Shown here: one piece after another, positions 8,086 to 16,250 of the stretch
Layout of the letters: the number at the start of each line of letters is the position of its first letter
How positions within the stretch are numbered: the stretch's first letter is position 1
DNA from: a virus
DNA: 54,336 nucleotides
IMG/VR virus record: IMGVR_UViG_3300048927_000623
Span: 1-54,336 of that record
Reading direction: 5' to 3' (one strand)
The notes under the pieces: generated by a model
Seen by the model: the letters and a program-made list of their open reading frames with translations, nothing else
Told to the model about the DNA's origin: nothing
The model's database searches: none
Position numbers and translations under genes: made by a program

Positions 8086-8621
8086 CACTTCATCCCTTTC
8101 GTCAGTTCCCGGAACGTCGACGGCGTGAATCGAACGTCCGGCATGTCGACACCGACGTCACGCGACCGACCGATGCCAGGCAGCGCGCCGTGCGCGTGGC
8201 CGTAGAAATGGTAGCCGCCCTTGCGCTCCCACTGCCAGGACCGCTGGGCATAGTGCGCGAGGACGAGCTTGTGGCCCTCGTCCTCGGTGAAGATGAATCC
8301 CTCAGGACGCTTATCCCACGGCAAGCCGGCGATGGTCGGATGCAGCTCGCCATGGCGAAGGTCATGGTTGCCGATGCACAGGCGCTTGCGGCCGTTGAGG
8401 CGCGAGAAGATCCAGCGAACCTTGTCGGCCTTCTCGTTCAGGCTGAAAGCGAAATCGCCGAGGTGATAGACGAGGTCCTGCTCGCCGACGACCGCATTCC
8501 ATTGCTGGATCAGGTGTTCGTCGTGCGCTTCGATCGACGCGAACGGGCGGTTCGAGAGCTGCAGGATGTTGTCGTGAAGGAAATGGGTGTCGGAAACGTA
8601 GAACTTGCGGACGAAGGACAT
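8085..8621 (-). CDS. Calcineurin-like metallophosphoesterase
   Basis: 178 residues, GGAG seven bases before the ATG at 8621. All five metal-binding blocks are visible in order: SDTHF (residue ~10), HLGDF (~54), IGNHDL (~86), LAHYAQ (~121) and YGHAHG (~139). The family hydrolyses phosphomono- or diesters with a two-metal centre. This short single-domain form is common in phages and resembles proteins annotated as hydrolases acting on nucleotides or DNA ends. The true substrate is unknown. It is the first gene of the leftward operon. Confidence 0.85.
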   Translation of the reverse strand: MSFVRKFYVSDTHFLHDNILQLSNRPFASIEAHDEHLIQQWNAVVGEQDLVYHLGDFAFSLNEKADKVRWIFSRLNGRKRLCIGNHDLRHGELHPTIAGLPWDKRPEGFIFTEDEGHKLVLAHYAQRSWQWERKGGYHFYGHAHGALPGIGRSRDVGVDMPDVRFTPSTFRELTKGMK

Positions 8622-8811
8622 ATGGGAACTCCAAAAAACATAGACACGGAAGAGCGGCCGCCTCGTGGGCGGTGTCAGGCTATTCGGGCTATGAGGAGTT
8701 CCATGGTCATTGTTGACGTCGCTTTCGTTATCCGGGCTAATGTCTAGCAGGACCCGGATGGGTTGTGAGCCCCTCGTGTATCGGATCCTGCGGAAGTGGT
8801 AAAGAGGAATT
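8622..8811. promoter_or_regulatory. Intergenic region with plus-strand promoter-like sequence
   Basis: The best promoter match is on the plus strand: TTGACG (8713-8718), 17 bases, GCTAAT (8736-8741). No plus-strand gene follows for 2.5 kb, so a transcript from it would be non-coding and antisense to the rep operon. A leftward promoter for the phosphoesterase operon is expected here but I see no good match. Confidence 0.4.
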
Positions 8812-8829
8812 TAACGGATATATCCGTTA
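8812..8829. promoter_or_regulatory. ACGGA-N4-TCCGT dyad, copy 2
   Basis: TAACGGATATATCCGTTA is a perfect 18-bp palindrome overlapping the TAA stop of the next gene to the right. It is the longest of five related dyads. With no loop and no T-run it is unlikely to be a terminator; a repressor operator is the likelier reading. Confidence 0.55.
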
Positions 8830-9288
8830 TTCCTGGGCGACCGGCTGTAGGCGCTTCCGCTCCAACTTCGCGCTCTCGATCTGCCCATGCGTGTATCCTG
8901 TCTTCTCGCCGTAGGTTGCAATCCAGTCGGCAGCGTCGGAACGAGTCATGAGCCTAAGGTCGAGGAAGGCCTCTTCGGCGCCGAACTGAACTGCCCACGC
9001 ACCAGTCCGTCGATAGACACCGGGGCAACAATCCAGGCATCGGACGTGGACGTTATCCAACGGCCGGAAGGCTTCTACGATCTTGTCCTTGCTCCAGAAC
9101 AGATGCGCATGGGCGATGTTGAAGAGACCGTTGAATGTCTCTCGGTGGTCACCGGTCAGGTCGCCTTCGGATGTGAATGAGGAGACCTGAGCGACGAGGG
9201 ATGCAAGGTCTCGCTCGAAGATCTCGAGGTGCTGTTCGTAGGTCAACGGCACGAAGACGAAGGACTGGCGGTTTCTGGCTCTGGTCAT
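8827..9288 (-). CDS. Hypothetical protein coupled to rep
   Basis: 153 residues from the ATG at 9288, which overlaps the rep stop as ATGA; a longer in-frame ORF reaches 9339 but lies inside rep. A helical N-terminal region (TYEQHLEIFERDLASLVAQV) is followed by a segment with HVRCLDCCPGVYRRTG, possibly metal-binding. No family recognised. Tight coupling to the replication initiator suggests a role in replication or its control, by context only. A perfect palindrome covers its stop codon. Confidence 0.68.
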   Translation of the reverse strand: MTRARNRQSFVFVPLTYEQHLEIFERDLASLVAQVSSFTSEGDLTGDHRETFNGLFNIAHAHLFWSKDKIVEAFRPLDNVHVRCLDCCPGVYRRTGAWAVQFGAEEAFLDLRLMTRSDAADWIATYGEKTGYTHGQIESAKLERKRLQPVAQE

Positions 9289-10838
9289 GCGAGGTACTCC
9301 ACTGCGTCGATGATTTCTCGGTGCCTCATGAGGATGCACCTGATGGTGTGCTCAAGCATCGGAGCCGTGATCTCCTTATGCACGAGGCTTCCGCCGATGT
9401 TCCATTCGAGACGCAACGTCTTCATCTCCCCCATCTCAAGCAGATGGGATTCCCGGAGCTTGTCGATGACCTCCGTCTGGATCCAGTGCGTGGTGCGAGG
9501 CTCGTCGTCGAATTCGACCCGAATGGTCGAGGCGGAATAAAAATCGACGTCGTTGTCCGCGACCGGCTTCAAGGGCGGTGAGACGCTGGTCGCAGGTTCG
9601 GCAGGCTTGAGAGCAGGCTCTTGTCCCGGGCGATAGCTGATGCCAGTCGGCTCCTTCCAGTCGGACAGCCACTTCATGAACGCCGCGCCGACTCCTTCGC
9701 TGGCAAGCGTGTCGAGGATCTGGCGACCTGTCAGAAGTCCGAGGAGACCGACCAGAACGTTAGGATCGTGCTTCGCCAAGGACATCATCGCCGCCCAGCG
9801 CTGGGCCATAAGAACGATGCTGACCTTCATCCTGCCGGCCGCCTGAGCGAGCAGCTCTTCGTTGGGTGTCTCGGTCACATGATCCAGCTCCGCCTTCTCG
9901 AAGATCTTGCGGATTCGCGCCCGGTCCAGCGACACCACGATCGGCTTCTGTTCTTCTGCCAGATGCTTCCTAGCGCGACCGACAGAGAAGACGATGGATT
10001 CCACAGGGCGCCCGCGGGTGGCAGCACGCCTCAGCTCGTAGTTCGCGACGAAACGGCGAACCTTGGCATTCGTGGAACCGTCTTCGGCGCCGAACATGTC
10101 GTCCATCGCGGGCTTCAGGCAATCATTCTCGAAATGCCCCCAGTGGAACTTGCCCTTCTTGGAGACATAGCCCAGCTCGTCCGCGAGCTCTTCCGGCTTA
10201 TAGAAGGTTGGATGCTGCTCATCGAGGCCGGCGACGTAGGCAAGCTTCGGATACAGGCGAGCCGAATACTTGCAGCGGAACCGGGCGAACGCGGCGACTT
10301 CGAGATGGGCGTATTGAGTGGCGGCAAGGATGACCTTGCGGACTGAAGGGTGCATGCGGTAGCCGATAATGCGCTCTCCAGACGGCAGCGTAATGTCCTC
10401 GCACGCCAGGAGCTGGATCCTGTTCGACGCGCGGCGGGTGCCGTCCATCTCGGTGAAATCGTATGAGACGTAGGTCTTGTTGATCGCGTCGATGTATTCC
10501 CGGATCCGATCAGACCGCGGAGTGTCCAGGAACGCCATCGCATCGGCGAAAGGCACAGAGTGTTCCGATGTGGCCGCGATCTCGATCCTGGCCGATGCCA
10601 TAAGGTATTCGTACAGAGCGTGGCTCTTCGCGGACATCGCCTCTGCAGGTGTGGCGCCCTCGGTCTCGCCGACGTAGCGGATGCTCCGGATCATGACCAG
10701 CGGCCGCTCGACGCGAGGATCCTCTTTCTCTGCGCGGTTCTTGTCGAGGACGGCAGACAGGTCTCCCTGGACACCTGTTCGGTCCGCTCCAGTGATTGAA
10801 CGTTGCGTCGTCGACCGACGGCGAAATGAATTGCGCAT
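9285..10838 (-). CDS. Rep_3-like plasmid-type replication initiator
   Basis: 517 residues, AGGAGG seven bases before the ATG at 10838. The central part looks like a Rep_3/RepA winged-helix initiator: YIDAINKTYVSYDF, GERIIGYRMHPSVRKVIL, and the diagnostic FARFRCKYSARLYPKLAY block (~residues 205-222). The C-terminal third is helical then proline-rich. Such initiators bind iterons and open the origin of theta-replicating plasmids. Repeats about 75-200 bp upstream fit its binding sites. This would give the phage plasmid-style replication; a lambda O/P-like pair was not found. The family call is by pattern and should be confirmed. Confidence 0.72.
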   Translation of the reverse strand: MRNSFRRRSTTQRSITGADRTGVQGDLSAVLDKNRAEKEDPRVERPLVMIRSIRYVGETEGATPAEAMSAKSHALYEYLMASARIEIAATSEHSVPFADAMAFLDTPRSDRIREYIDAINKTYVSYDFTEMDGTRRASNRIQLLACEDITLPSGERIIGYRMHPSVRKVILAATQYAHLEVAAFARFRCKYSARLYPKLAYVAGLDEQHPTFYKPEELADELGYVSKKGKFHWGHFENDCLKPAMDDMFGAEDGSTNAKVRRFVANYELRRAATRGRPVESIVFSVGRARKHLAEEQKPIVVSLDRARIRKIFEKAELDHVTETPNEELLAQAAGRMKVSIVLMAQRWAAMMSLAKHDPNVLVGLLGLLTGRQILDTLASEGVGAAFMKWLSDWKEPTGISYRPGQEPALKPAEPATSVSPPLKPVADNDVDFYSASTIRVEFDDEPRTTHWIQTEVIDKLRESHLLEMGEMKTLRLEWNIGGSLVHKEITAPMLEHTIRCILMRHREIIDAVEYLA

Positions 10839-10911
10839 GTGATGTCCTCCTGTCCTCTACAAACAGGATTTGTCGGCCGGCGGAATCGAGCAAGATGTTT
10901 ATGTCGGGCTT

Positions 10912-11040
10912 TGTCAGAATTCCGACAGAGACGGCCGGGAGAGCGTTAGTAACGTTAGTGTCGGTCAACGCCGATTTTTCGACACTAATGACAAGTTCCG
11001 ACATAGACAGGTCGTTTCGATGACAAGTTCCGACACTAAC
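10912..11040. repeat. Iteron-like repeats, candidate origin or rep operator
   Basis: Two perfect 15-bp direct repeats TGACAAGTTCCGACA at 10989-11003 and 11021-11035, 32 bp apart (about three helical turns). The word CGACACTAA occurs at 10980 and 11031 and inverted at 10955-10963. A near-perfect palindrome TGTCAGAATTCCGACA lies at 10912-10927, closest to rep. The arrangement, just upstream of a Rep_3-like gene, is typical of iterons plus an autoregulatory operator. Confidence 0.65.
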
Positions 11041-11308
11041 AAGTTGACGACGCTAGGCGTAGACTAGCCCGAACGGGTGTCGAACCCCCGGATATTCTAT
11101 ATAGATTCTACAGGGGCTTCGCAGAGGCCGTTTTCAAAGGGGATTTGGAAGGGAATCTGCTCTTCGGCTGGGGAGACTTTAGTCTCTCGTGGGCGCTACG
11201 CTCGACCAGCTCCGCAGGTCCCTTATCAAGGTAGTGCCGGCGGTTGCTCCTTGCAACGTCCCACCCGATCTTCACCGTAGTGCAAGTTAGTGCGGACAGG
11301 AGGGTGGG
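11041..11308. other. Non-coding region before rightward early genes
   Basis: About 270 bp without a convincing gene. It holds an AT-rich run at 11092-11110 (ATATTCTATATAGATTCTA) next to the iterons, which could be a DNA-unwinding element or a -10 region. A possible promoter TTGCTC-N17-GATCTT precedes the first rightward gene. A minus-strand ORF through here lacks a ribosome site and runs antisense into 11309. Confidence 0.4.
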
Positions 11309-11659
11309 ATGCCGAGAATTGCAGACCCGAGCAACGAGATGGGGCGCCGGAGAACAGAGGCGTATCGTGAAGCGCAGGCAGCTATGGGCAAGGAAGGGAC
11401 GAAGGGCCGCCCCGAAGCGTCGCATGTCGACAGGGCGTTGGCGGCAGCCGTGGCGGTCTACTACGGCCTTGGCGAGCCGTCTTCCGAGATGCAGGGCATC
11501 ATCCGCCTCGCCAAGGATGTCCTGAAGCGGCAGGGCTTCGACACGCGCGAGGCGAAGCTGAAGATCCAGTCCCGGGTTCTCCTTCGCACCGATCTCCACC
11601 AGCTCCGCTCAATCCCCCGTTCCGGATCGTCGGAGGCGACTGCAGGAGCGTCACTATGA
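11309..11659 (+). CDS. Hypothetical early protein
   Basis: 116 residues, ATG at 11309 with AGGAGG six bases upstream. Basic and helical; the region HVDRALAAAVAVYYGLGEPSSEMQGIIRLAKDVL spans two predicted helices. Its stop overlaps the next start (ATGA), so the pair is coupled. First gene of the rightward early operon. No family recognised. Confidence 0.65.
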   Translation: MPRIADPSNEMGRRRTEAYREAQAAMGKEGTKGRPEASHVDRALAAAVAVYYGLGEPSSEMQGIIRLAKDVLKRQGFDTREAKLKIQSRVLLRTDLHQLRSIPRSGSSEATAGASL

Positions 11660-12048
11660 CCAGTCTCGATTCATCGTCGTCCTCCCATTACTTCTCAACT
11701 GAGAATCAGGAATCCAGGGATTTCCGTAGTGACGGCCCGACCACAACGCCCGTCACGATCCGGCCTGTGCCGAAGCTGAAGTTCCGCGCACCGACGCACC
11801 ACCCGCGCCGCAAGGCGATAAAGGCCGCCCTAGAGGCTTTGAAGGTCGTGGCGGATCGGGATGCGGACTACGCCCGGACACAGAACGGCGAAGGATTCAG
11901 CAAGTCCGATTCCTCGTCCGGCCACATGCTCAGCGAAGCGACGATCGAACGGGCCATGCAAGACGACCAGCTCGCCGAACGAATCCTGAAGATGGCCAAC
12001 AGATACAGGCGCCAGGTGCTCCGCCTCAGGCAGATGGATCTTCTCTGA
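11656..12048 (+). CDS. Hypothetical early protein
   Basis: 130 residues, coupled to the preceding gene by ATGA. A Ser/Thr-rich N-terminus (residues 1-40) leads to a basic patch (HHPRRKAIKAALEALK) and a helical C-terminus ending RYRRQVLRLRQMDLL. The charge pattern is consistent with nucleic-acid binding but no motif decides this. A terminator follows 70 bp downstream. Confidence 0.65.
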   Translation: MTSLDSSSSSHYFSTENQESRDFRSDGPTTTPVTIRPVPKLKFRAPTHHPRRKAIKAALEALKVVADRDADYARTQNGEGFSKSDSSSGHMLSEATIERAMQDDQLAERILKMANRYRRQVLRLRQMDLL

Positions 12049-12120
12049 CGGCCTTGCGGCCGGCGATGTCGAAGCACATCATCCTCTCGAACAGTTCATG
12101 TTCGTATCTCCTTTGACTCC

Positions 12121-12145
12121 GGCCGGGCACTGCTCGGCCATTTTT
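12121..12145 (+). terminator. Rho-independent terminator
   Basis: GGCCGGGC and GCTCGGCC arms with a 3-base loop, then ATTTTTC. It closes the two-gene early unit and sits directly before the promoter of the next gene. Confidence 0.75.
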
Positions 12146-12147
12146 CG

Positions 12148-12176
12148 TTGTGCGGTTCTCGCCGGCCGACAATCAT
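12148..12176 (+). promoter_or_regulatory. Phage promoter, family copy 1
   Basis: TTGTGC, 17-base spacer containing GCCGGCCGAC, AATCAT; a short leader with GGGAGGACGAC follows. One of five promoters of the same architecture (12148, 14151, 17789, 46225, 47626). Confidence 0.5.
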
Positions 12177-12196
12177 GTTCGTGGGAGGACGACAGC

Positions 12197-12592
12197 ATGA
12201 TCATCGAGACATTTCCGGAATACGCGGCAGCGCCCCGCCGTGCAGCGCCATTCACGAGCATTGGGAAGGTCTGGGAGATGGACATCCTCGCCCGGGTCTT
12301 CTCTGCCCTTGGCCCGTCCAGTCTGATCGTTTCCGATGGCCTTTCATTTCTCGTCGATCGGCTGGTGCGCGGTGAGCGCCATGAAGGATTCGTCAGAGTC
12401 TCCGATGTGAATGATGACCACGGTGACGTCGCCATTGCCGACTATCTGCTGGATGATCTCCAGGAGGGGTGCCGCCGGCTTTCAGTTGCAATTTCCGAGG
12501 ATCAGTGTCGGTCGGTGCAGGAATCTCGAATCCTTGACGCAGCAGCCGACCATGCGTCCCGCGTGTGCCGCGAGATCTGCCGACTAGCCTGA
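12197..12592 (+). CDS. Hypothetical phage protein
   Basis: 131 residues from the ATG at 12197, chosen because GGGAGG lies 9 bases upstream and a promoter 20 bases before; a longer frame runs through the terminator. Mixed alpha/beta, acidic C-terminal half (DVNDDHGDVAIADYLLDDLQEG). No family recognised. It is the first gene of the unit leading to the methyltransferase. Confidence 0.62.
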   Translation: MIIETFPEYAAAPRRAAPFTSIGKVWEMDILARVFSALGPSSLIVSDGLSFLVDRLVRGERHEGFVRVSDVNDDHGDVAIADYLLDDLQEGCRRLSVAISEDQCRSVQESRILDAAADHASRVCREICRLA

Positions 12593-12645
12593 CCTCTGCC
12601 CTTTTACGAAGGATTCAACTACGGTCCTTATTCACGGAGGTAACC

Positions 12646-14145
12646 GTGAAGGATCCGAACATGCGCTTTGTAGAACTTTTTGCTGGAATTGGCGGCCTTG
12701 GCCTAGGTCTGGAACAGGCTGGTCTGCAGCCGCTGACGGGCTACGAGAAATGGGACAAGGCGGTCGACGTTTGGCAGTTCAACAGCAAGAGCAAGGCGTT
12801 CCAGATCGACCTTGGAGATGTCGCCGCGGCCTCTCTGCACATCATGGGATACTCGCCCCGGATGATCGTGGGAGGTCCACCCTGCCAGGACTACTCCGAG
12901 GCTGGGAAAGGCGTGCTTGGCAAGAACGCCGCGATGACCCAGGCCTTCGCGATGATCATCGCCGTGGTCCGACCGGAATGGTTCATTTTCGAAAACACCC
13001 GGAGGGCGCCCCTGAGCCTCAACTACCGTCAGGCCAGATCGATATGGAAGCGAGCAGGCTACGGCCTGACGGAGATCCTGCTCGATGCGTCCTACTACGG
13101 AACGCCACAGTCTCGGCAGCGCTACTTCTGTCTCGGCCGGCTCGGTGAGGTGGATGGCTTCCTGGAATCTGCGATCATTGACGCAGCGTCGAAGAACCAG
13201 GTTCCCGTCCGTTCGATCCTCGATCCGGATCGCTTTCCCGACGACGCGGAACTGATCCGGCGCGGTGGATATTTCGTCAGGCCTTACACTGGCGGGAAAG
13301 GCGTTCATCGTCTCGATAGACCAGCGCCGACCATCATCCGGTCGTCGACGGGGAAGCCCAACAAGGCATATCGCGAGAACCCGCACCCGACCGACCACAT
13401 GGCCTATGACAAAGCCTTCCAGCTCAAAGAACACCAGGCTATGCGAATCCAGGGCTTCCCTGCAGATTTCAAGATCGTGGGCACGGAGCGTTTGAAAAAG
13501 GGAAAAGATTCATACGCGAAGCGCGACACGATGCAGATGATCGCGAATGCCGTGCCTCCGACCTTGGCCGAGAAGATCGGTGAAGTCATCCTCGCTAGGG
13601 CTGAAGGAAGGTCGATCCCCGCCATTGACCCGGGATTCGAGAAGTTCCTGCAGGACCATCCCGACAAGGATTTCACTCCGGCGAGCATCGCCAATGTCAA
13701 GTCGCGGGTGAACCGGGCCAGGCGCCTGCTGCACGGTCGGACATATGCCGACATCGCCCTCGAACTCGCCGAGCTGGAAGACACGGTGGATTTCGCCACT
13801 CTTGATGTGCGGCAGAAGTCCGATCTCCGCGCTGCGCTGCGCCTCTACCACGAATACATGTCCGACCGGCCGCTTTCGAAATACGCTCGCAAGATCCTGA
13901 AGAAGGGCGAGAAGCCCATGCCGGTCATGCCGGATTTCGCCCGCCGCCCTCACGCTGCCGAAACCACGCCGACGGACGTGGCGCCATCCGAGTCCTCTGG
14001 CGCCAGGAAGTTCCGAAAACGCTACGTCCCGACTCCCGAGGAGGAAGCGAATTATGCGGAACTCGACACCGCCCCGGATCTCGACCCGCGCCACGAGCCG
14101 GACGTGAAGCCCTCGGACAGCGACCGCCTACCTCGCGACGAATAA
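12646..14145 (+). CDS. DNA (cytosine-5) methyltransferase with C-terminal extension
   Basis: 499 residues from the GTG at 12646 with GGAGG five bases upstream. Motif I FAGIGGLGLGLEQAG, motif IV GGPPCQDYSEAG with the catalytic Pro-Cys, motif VI ENT in place of ENV, motif VIII PQSRQRY, and motif X NAVPPTLAEKIGE. Residues ~360-499 are an extension not seen in minimal enzymes, with a basic helical part (IANVKSRVNRARRLLHGRTYADIAL) that may bind DNA. No partner endonuclease is adjacent, so it looks like an orphan phage methylase that protects phage DNA from host restriction or controls transcription. Specificity is unknown. It is distinct from the second C5 methylase at 50946. Confidence 0.87.
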   Translation: MKDPNMRFVELFAGIGGLGLGLEQAGLQPLTGYEKWDKAVDVWQFNSKSKAFQIDLGDVAAASLHIMGYSPRMIVGGPPCQDYSEAGKGVLGKNAAMTQAFAMIIAVVRPEWFIFENTRRAPLSLNYRQARSIWKRAGYGLTEILLDASYYGTPQSRQRYFCLGRLGEVDGFLESAIIDAASKNQVPVRSILDPDRFPDDAELIRRGGYFVRPYTGGKGVHRLDRPAPTIIRSSTGKPNKAYRENPHPTDHMAYDKAFQLKEHQAMRIQGFPADFKIVGTERLKKGKDSYAKRDTMQMIANAVPPTLAEKIGEVILARAEGRSIPAIDPGFEKFLQDHPDKDFTPASIANVKSRVNRARRLLHGRTYADIALELAELEDTVDFATLDVRQKSDLRAALRLYHEYMSDRPLSKYARKILKKGEKPMPVMPDFARRPHAAETTPTDVAPSESSGARKFRKRYVPTPEEEANYAELDTAPDLDPRHEPDVKPSDSDRLPRDE

Positions 14146-14150
14146 TCCGC

Positions 14151-14179
14151 TTGGTACTTTCAGCCGGCCGACTCACCAT
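14151..14179 (+). promoter_or_regulatory. Phage promoter, family copy 2
   Basis: TTGGTA, 17-base spacer with the same GCCGGCCGAC as copy 1, CACCAT. It serves the gene at 14209. Confidence 0.45.
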
Positions 14180-14208
14180 TCCTATTCAGGGGATGGGAGA
14201 CCTCGGGA

Positions 14209-14802
14209 ATGGCAGCCAAGCATAAGCGTCGGAAAGGCAAGAACGCCGCGGTGACATCCGTCGCCGAGGACAAGTTCGACCGCGGCACGCTGCAGACCCG
14301 CGCCCGCATCACGCCGGATCCGCTTCTCTCCGCCACCCTCGAACCGCACCGCGCACAAGCTGGCCTCGAAATCCGCGCTGCCCTCGAAGAAGGGGTCGGG
14401 GCGCAGGGCCTGGACATCGTCCGCATCGGCATGGGCGGCGGCGCCTCGTCGGGCCACCACGAGAAGATCCCTCTGCAGCGAAACATCGAACGCCGCATGT
14501 GGCGCGATGCCTGGCGCTGCGACGCGGCCCGCAAGGGCATCCACACCGTCTTCGCCGAGGAATTCGCCCTTGGCAATTCCATCCGTCAGATCGCGCAGCG
14601 CCACGTCCTGAGCCGCCACAAGGTCACCGAGCTCGTGAATGAGGGCCTCGACCTCTACGCCGATCTGCGCGGATTCCGGCAGAGGCAGAACCATCAACGA
14701 ATTTCGGTCTACGAGAACGAATCCTTCGTCCCTCCGGAGTCCGATCAGCCCATCTACGCGATGCCCCCGAAGGCCGCGCTGGTGCGGCGAAACTTTGCCT
14801 GA
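14209..14802 (+). CDS. Putative HTH regulatory protein
   Basis: 197 residues. The very basic N-terminus (MAAKHKRRKGKN) is followed by a Gly-rich turn and a helix-turn-helix-like segment, NSIRQIAQRHVLSRHKVTEL (~residues 123-142). The general plan resembles phage late-gene activators such as RinA or ArpU, but the match is weak. Its own promoter and position between early genes and the structural block fit a regulator. Function is an inference. Confidence 0.6.
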   Translation: MAAKHKRRKGKNAAVTSVAEDKFDRGTLQTRARITPDPLLSATLEPHRAQAGLEIRAALEEGVGAQGLDIVRIGMGGGASSGHHEKIPLQRNIERRMWRDAWRCDAARKGIHTVFAEEFALGNSIRQIAQRHVLSRHKVTELVNEGLDLYADLRGFRQRQNHQRISVYENESFVPPESDQPIYAMPPKAALVRRNFA

Positions 14803-14830
14803 GAACAAAACAAGAATTGGGAGGAAAATC

Positions 14831-15406
14831 TTGGAAGCAATCAACAGAAAGACCGCAGAAGACGAGGCCATCGTGAACGTTCTCGCGAACGCAGCGAAGG
14901 ATGCGACGGATCAGACGCGCTCGGCCCAGGCCGATTTCAAGCGCGGTTCAGAGCTGCTCCGGCGCGCCAATATCCTGCATAAGCGGGCGGCCACCAATCA
15001 CCTCTACGCAAAGGTGGCAGAACAGGAAGCATCGGAGACGGCGCCGCTGCGCGCGCTGCTCGCCGAGACCGACGATCTTGCCAAGAAGCGCAGGATCCAG
15101 CGCGAGATCGACGGCTATCGAATCCTGAACGTCCAGCGGCCGGTCCCGGGACTCGGCAACAAGCTCAAGACGCTGCCGATCGCCAACCGCGCTCTCCGCC
15201 GGAAGATGGCCCACGATGTCCGTCACGGCATGAAGCACGCGGATCTCGTCGGCGCCTACGGCCGGCTCGCTCTCCATGTCCTCGAAGCCGATGCGTTCAA
15301 CAAGGCGCTGGCCGGCCGCCATGAGCTGGGTCTCAGCAAGGATGTCCAGTTCGCCGGAACGGCAGCGCTCGTCGCCGAGGATGCGACAGAAAGGGAGGCG
15401 GCATGA
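14831..15406 (+). CDS. Hypothetical helical protein, TTG start
   Basis: 191 residues from the TTG at 14831, chosen for the GGGAGG six bases before; an ATG-started version begins inside the previous gene in another frame. Almost wholly helical with a long coiled-coil-like stretch (residues ~5-95, including ETAPLRALLAETDDLAKKRR). The stop overlaps the next start (ATGA). No family recognised. Coupling to the Ntn-hydrolase gene hints that they work together. Confidence 0.63.
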   Translation: MEAINRKTAEDEAIVNVLANAAKDATDQTRSAQADFKRGSELLRRANILHKRAATNHLYAKVAEQEASETAPLRALLAETDDLAKKRRIQREIDGYRILNVQRPVPGLGNKLKTLPIANRALRRKMAHDVRHGMKHADLVGAYGRLALHVLEADAFNKALAGRHELGLSKDVQFAGTAALVAEDATEREAA

Positions 15407-15963
15407 CGGTCATCGCCTCCATCGTCGAGAACGGTAACATCTGGATGGCCTCCGATCAGCAGTCATCCGGCTTCGTGAAGTTCATCCAGGAATCGCACAA
15501 GGTATTCCGCAACGGAGACTTCCTGATCGGGGTCTCCGGCACCGTCCGCATCACCAACCTTCTGCGGCACTCGTTCGAGCCGCCCAAGCGCCATCCCGAT
15601 GTCGACATAGACAAATTCATGGCGACCGAGTTCGTGAACGCCATGCGCCTCTGCCTTCAGAACGGCGGGCAACTCGAGAACAGCAAGGGCGTGGAGTCTG
15701 CTTGGCATAGCATCGTCGTCGGACATCATGGCAAGATCTTCATCGTCGACTGCGACTTCGCGGTGGTGAAGTCGAACGCCCCTTGGATGGCGACAGGCAG
15801 CGGCGGCACGGTCGCTCTCGGATCCCTGTGGGCAACGTCCACGCTGGATTGGACACCGGAGCAGCGTTTGGAGAACGCCGTACAGGCGGCCATCGCCATG
15901 GATGTCTATTGCGGCGGCCGGCCTGAGATCATTTGGCTTCCGGCAGGAAAGGAGGCGGCGTGA
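15403..15963 (+). CDS. Proteasome/HslV-like Ntn hydrolase
   Basis: 186 residues, coupled to the gene before it (ATGA). After removal of Met1 the protein begins with Thr, the nucleophile of proteasomal peptidases. Asp sits at mature position 17 (ASDQQ) and Lys at 32 (HKVF), close to the Thr1/Asp17/Lys33 triad of HslV and proteasome beta subunits. The FLIGVSGTVRITNLL and APWMATGSGGTVALGS segments match the family's strand-helix pattern. It would form a barrel-like peptidase fed by an ATPase, or cut small substrates alone. No HslU-like gene is near; the only AAA+ protease subunit in the prophage is the FtsH-like protein. Substrate unknown. Confidence 0.75.
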   Translation: MTVIASIVENGNIWMASDQQSSGFVKFIQESHKVFRNGDFLIGVSGTVRITNLLRHSFEPPKRHPDVDIDKFMATEFVNAMRLCLQNGGQLENSKGVESAWHSIVVGHHGKIFIVDCDFAVVKSNAPWMATGSGGTVALGSLWATSTLDWTPEQRLENAVQAAIAMDVYCGGRPEIIWLPAGKEAA

Positions 15964-16250
15964 TCAAGCTCGACGTTCTTAATGCACCGACACCTGTTCT
16001 CTGGGTCGGTCTCTTCCTCACCTTCAACGGCGTACTTGCAGTCCTGAACGCCATCACCTGGTCTCTGCTCTGGCTGGTCGGTTTCGAATCCGTATGGACC
16101 ACCACCGTCATGCTGACTGCATCCCTGCTGTTCATCGAATTTCATTTCGCCCGCAGGATCATTCGCGATCTGGAGCACGGCAGGAGGATGTTGAAGATGA
16201 TGGACAAGATCATCGGCAAGGCCGCGGATGCCGGGAAGGAGGACGCATGA
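15960..16250 (+). CDS. Two-helix membrane protein
   Basis: 96 residues from the GTG at 15960, which overlaps the upstream stop and has AAAGGAGG before it. Two membrane helices, about residues 14-35 (VLWVGLFLTFNGVLAVLNAI) and 40-60 (LVGFESVWTTTVMLTASLLF), then a charged cytoplasmic tail. Its size and layout could fit a holin, but the lysis genes are elsewhere; superinfection exclusion is another option. Function open. Confidence 0.62.
   Translation: MIKLDVLNAPTPVLWVGLFLTFNGVLAVLNAITWSLLWLVGFESVWTTTVMLTASLLFIEFHFARRIIRDLEHGRRMLKMMDKIIGKAADAGKEDA

Noticed and set aside
11065-11125. A tRNA-like segment on the minus strand (GGGGGTTCGACACCC)
   Set aside because: Only a T-arm-like piece is present; no matching acceptor, D arm or anticodon stem could be folded.
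11108-11599. A 163-codon minus-strand ORF
   Set aside because: Overlaps the coupled rightward genes at 11309 and 11656, which have good ribosome sites; this one has none.
12634-12647. ACGGAGGTAACCGT as a sixth ACGGA-type dyad
   Set aside because: One half-site base differs and the left half is the ribosome site of the methylase gene, so it is probably coincidence.
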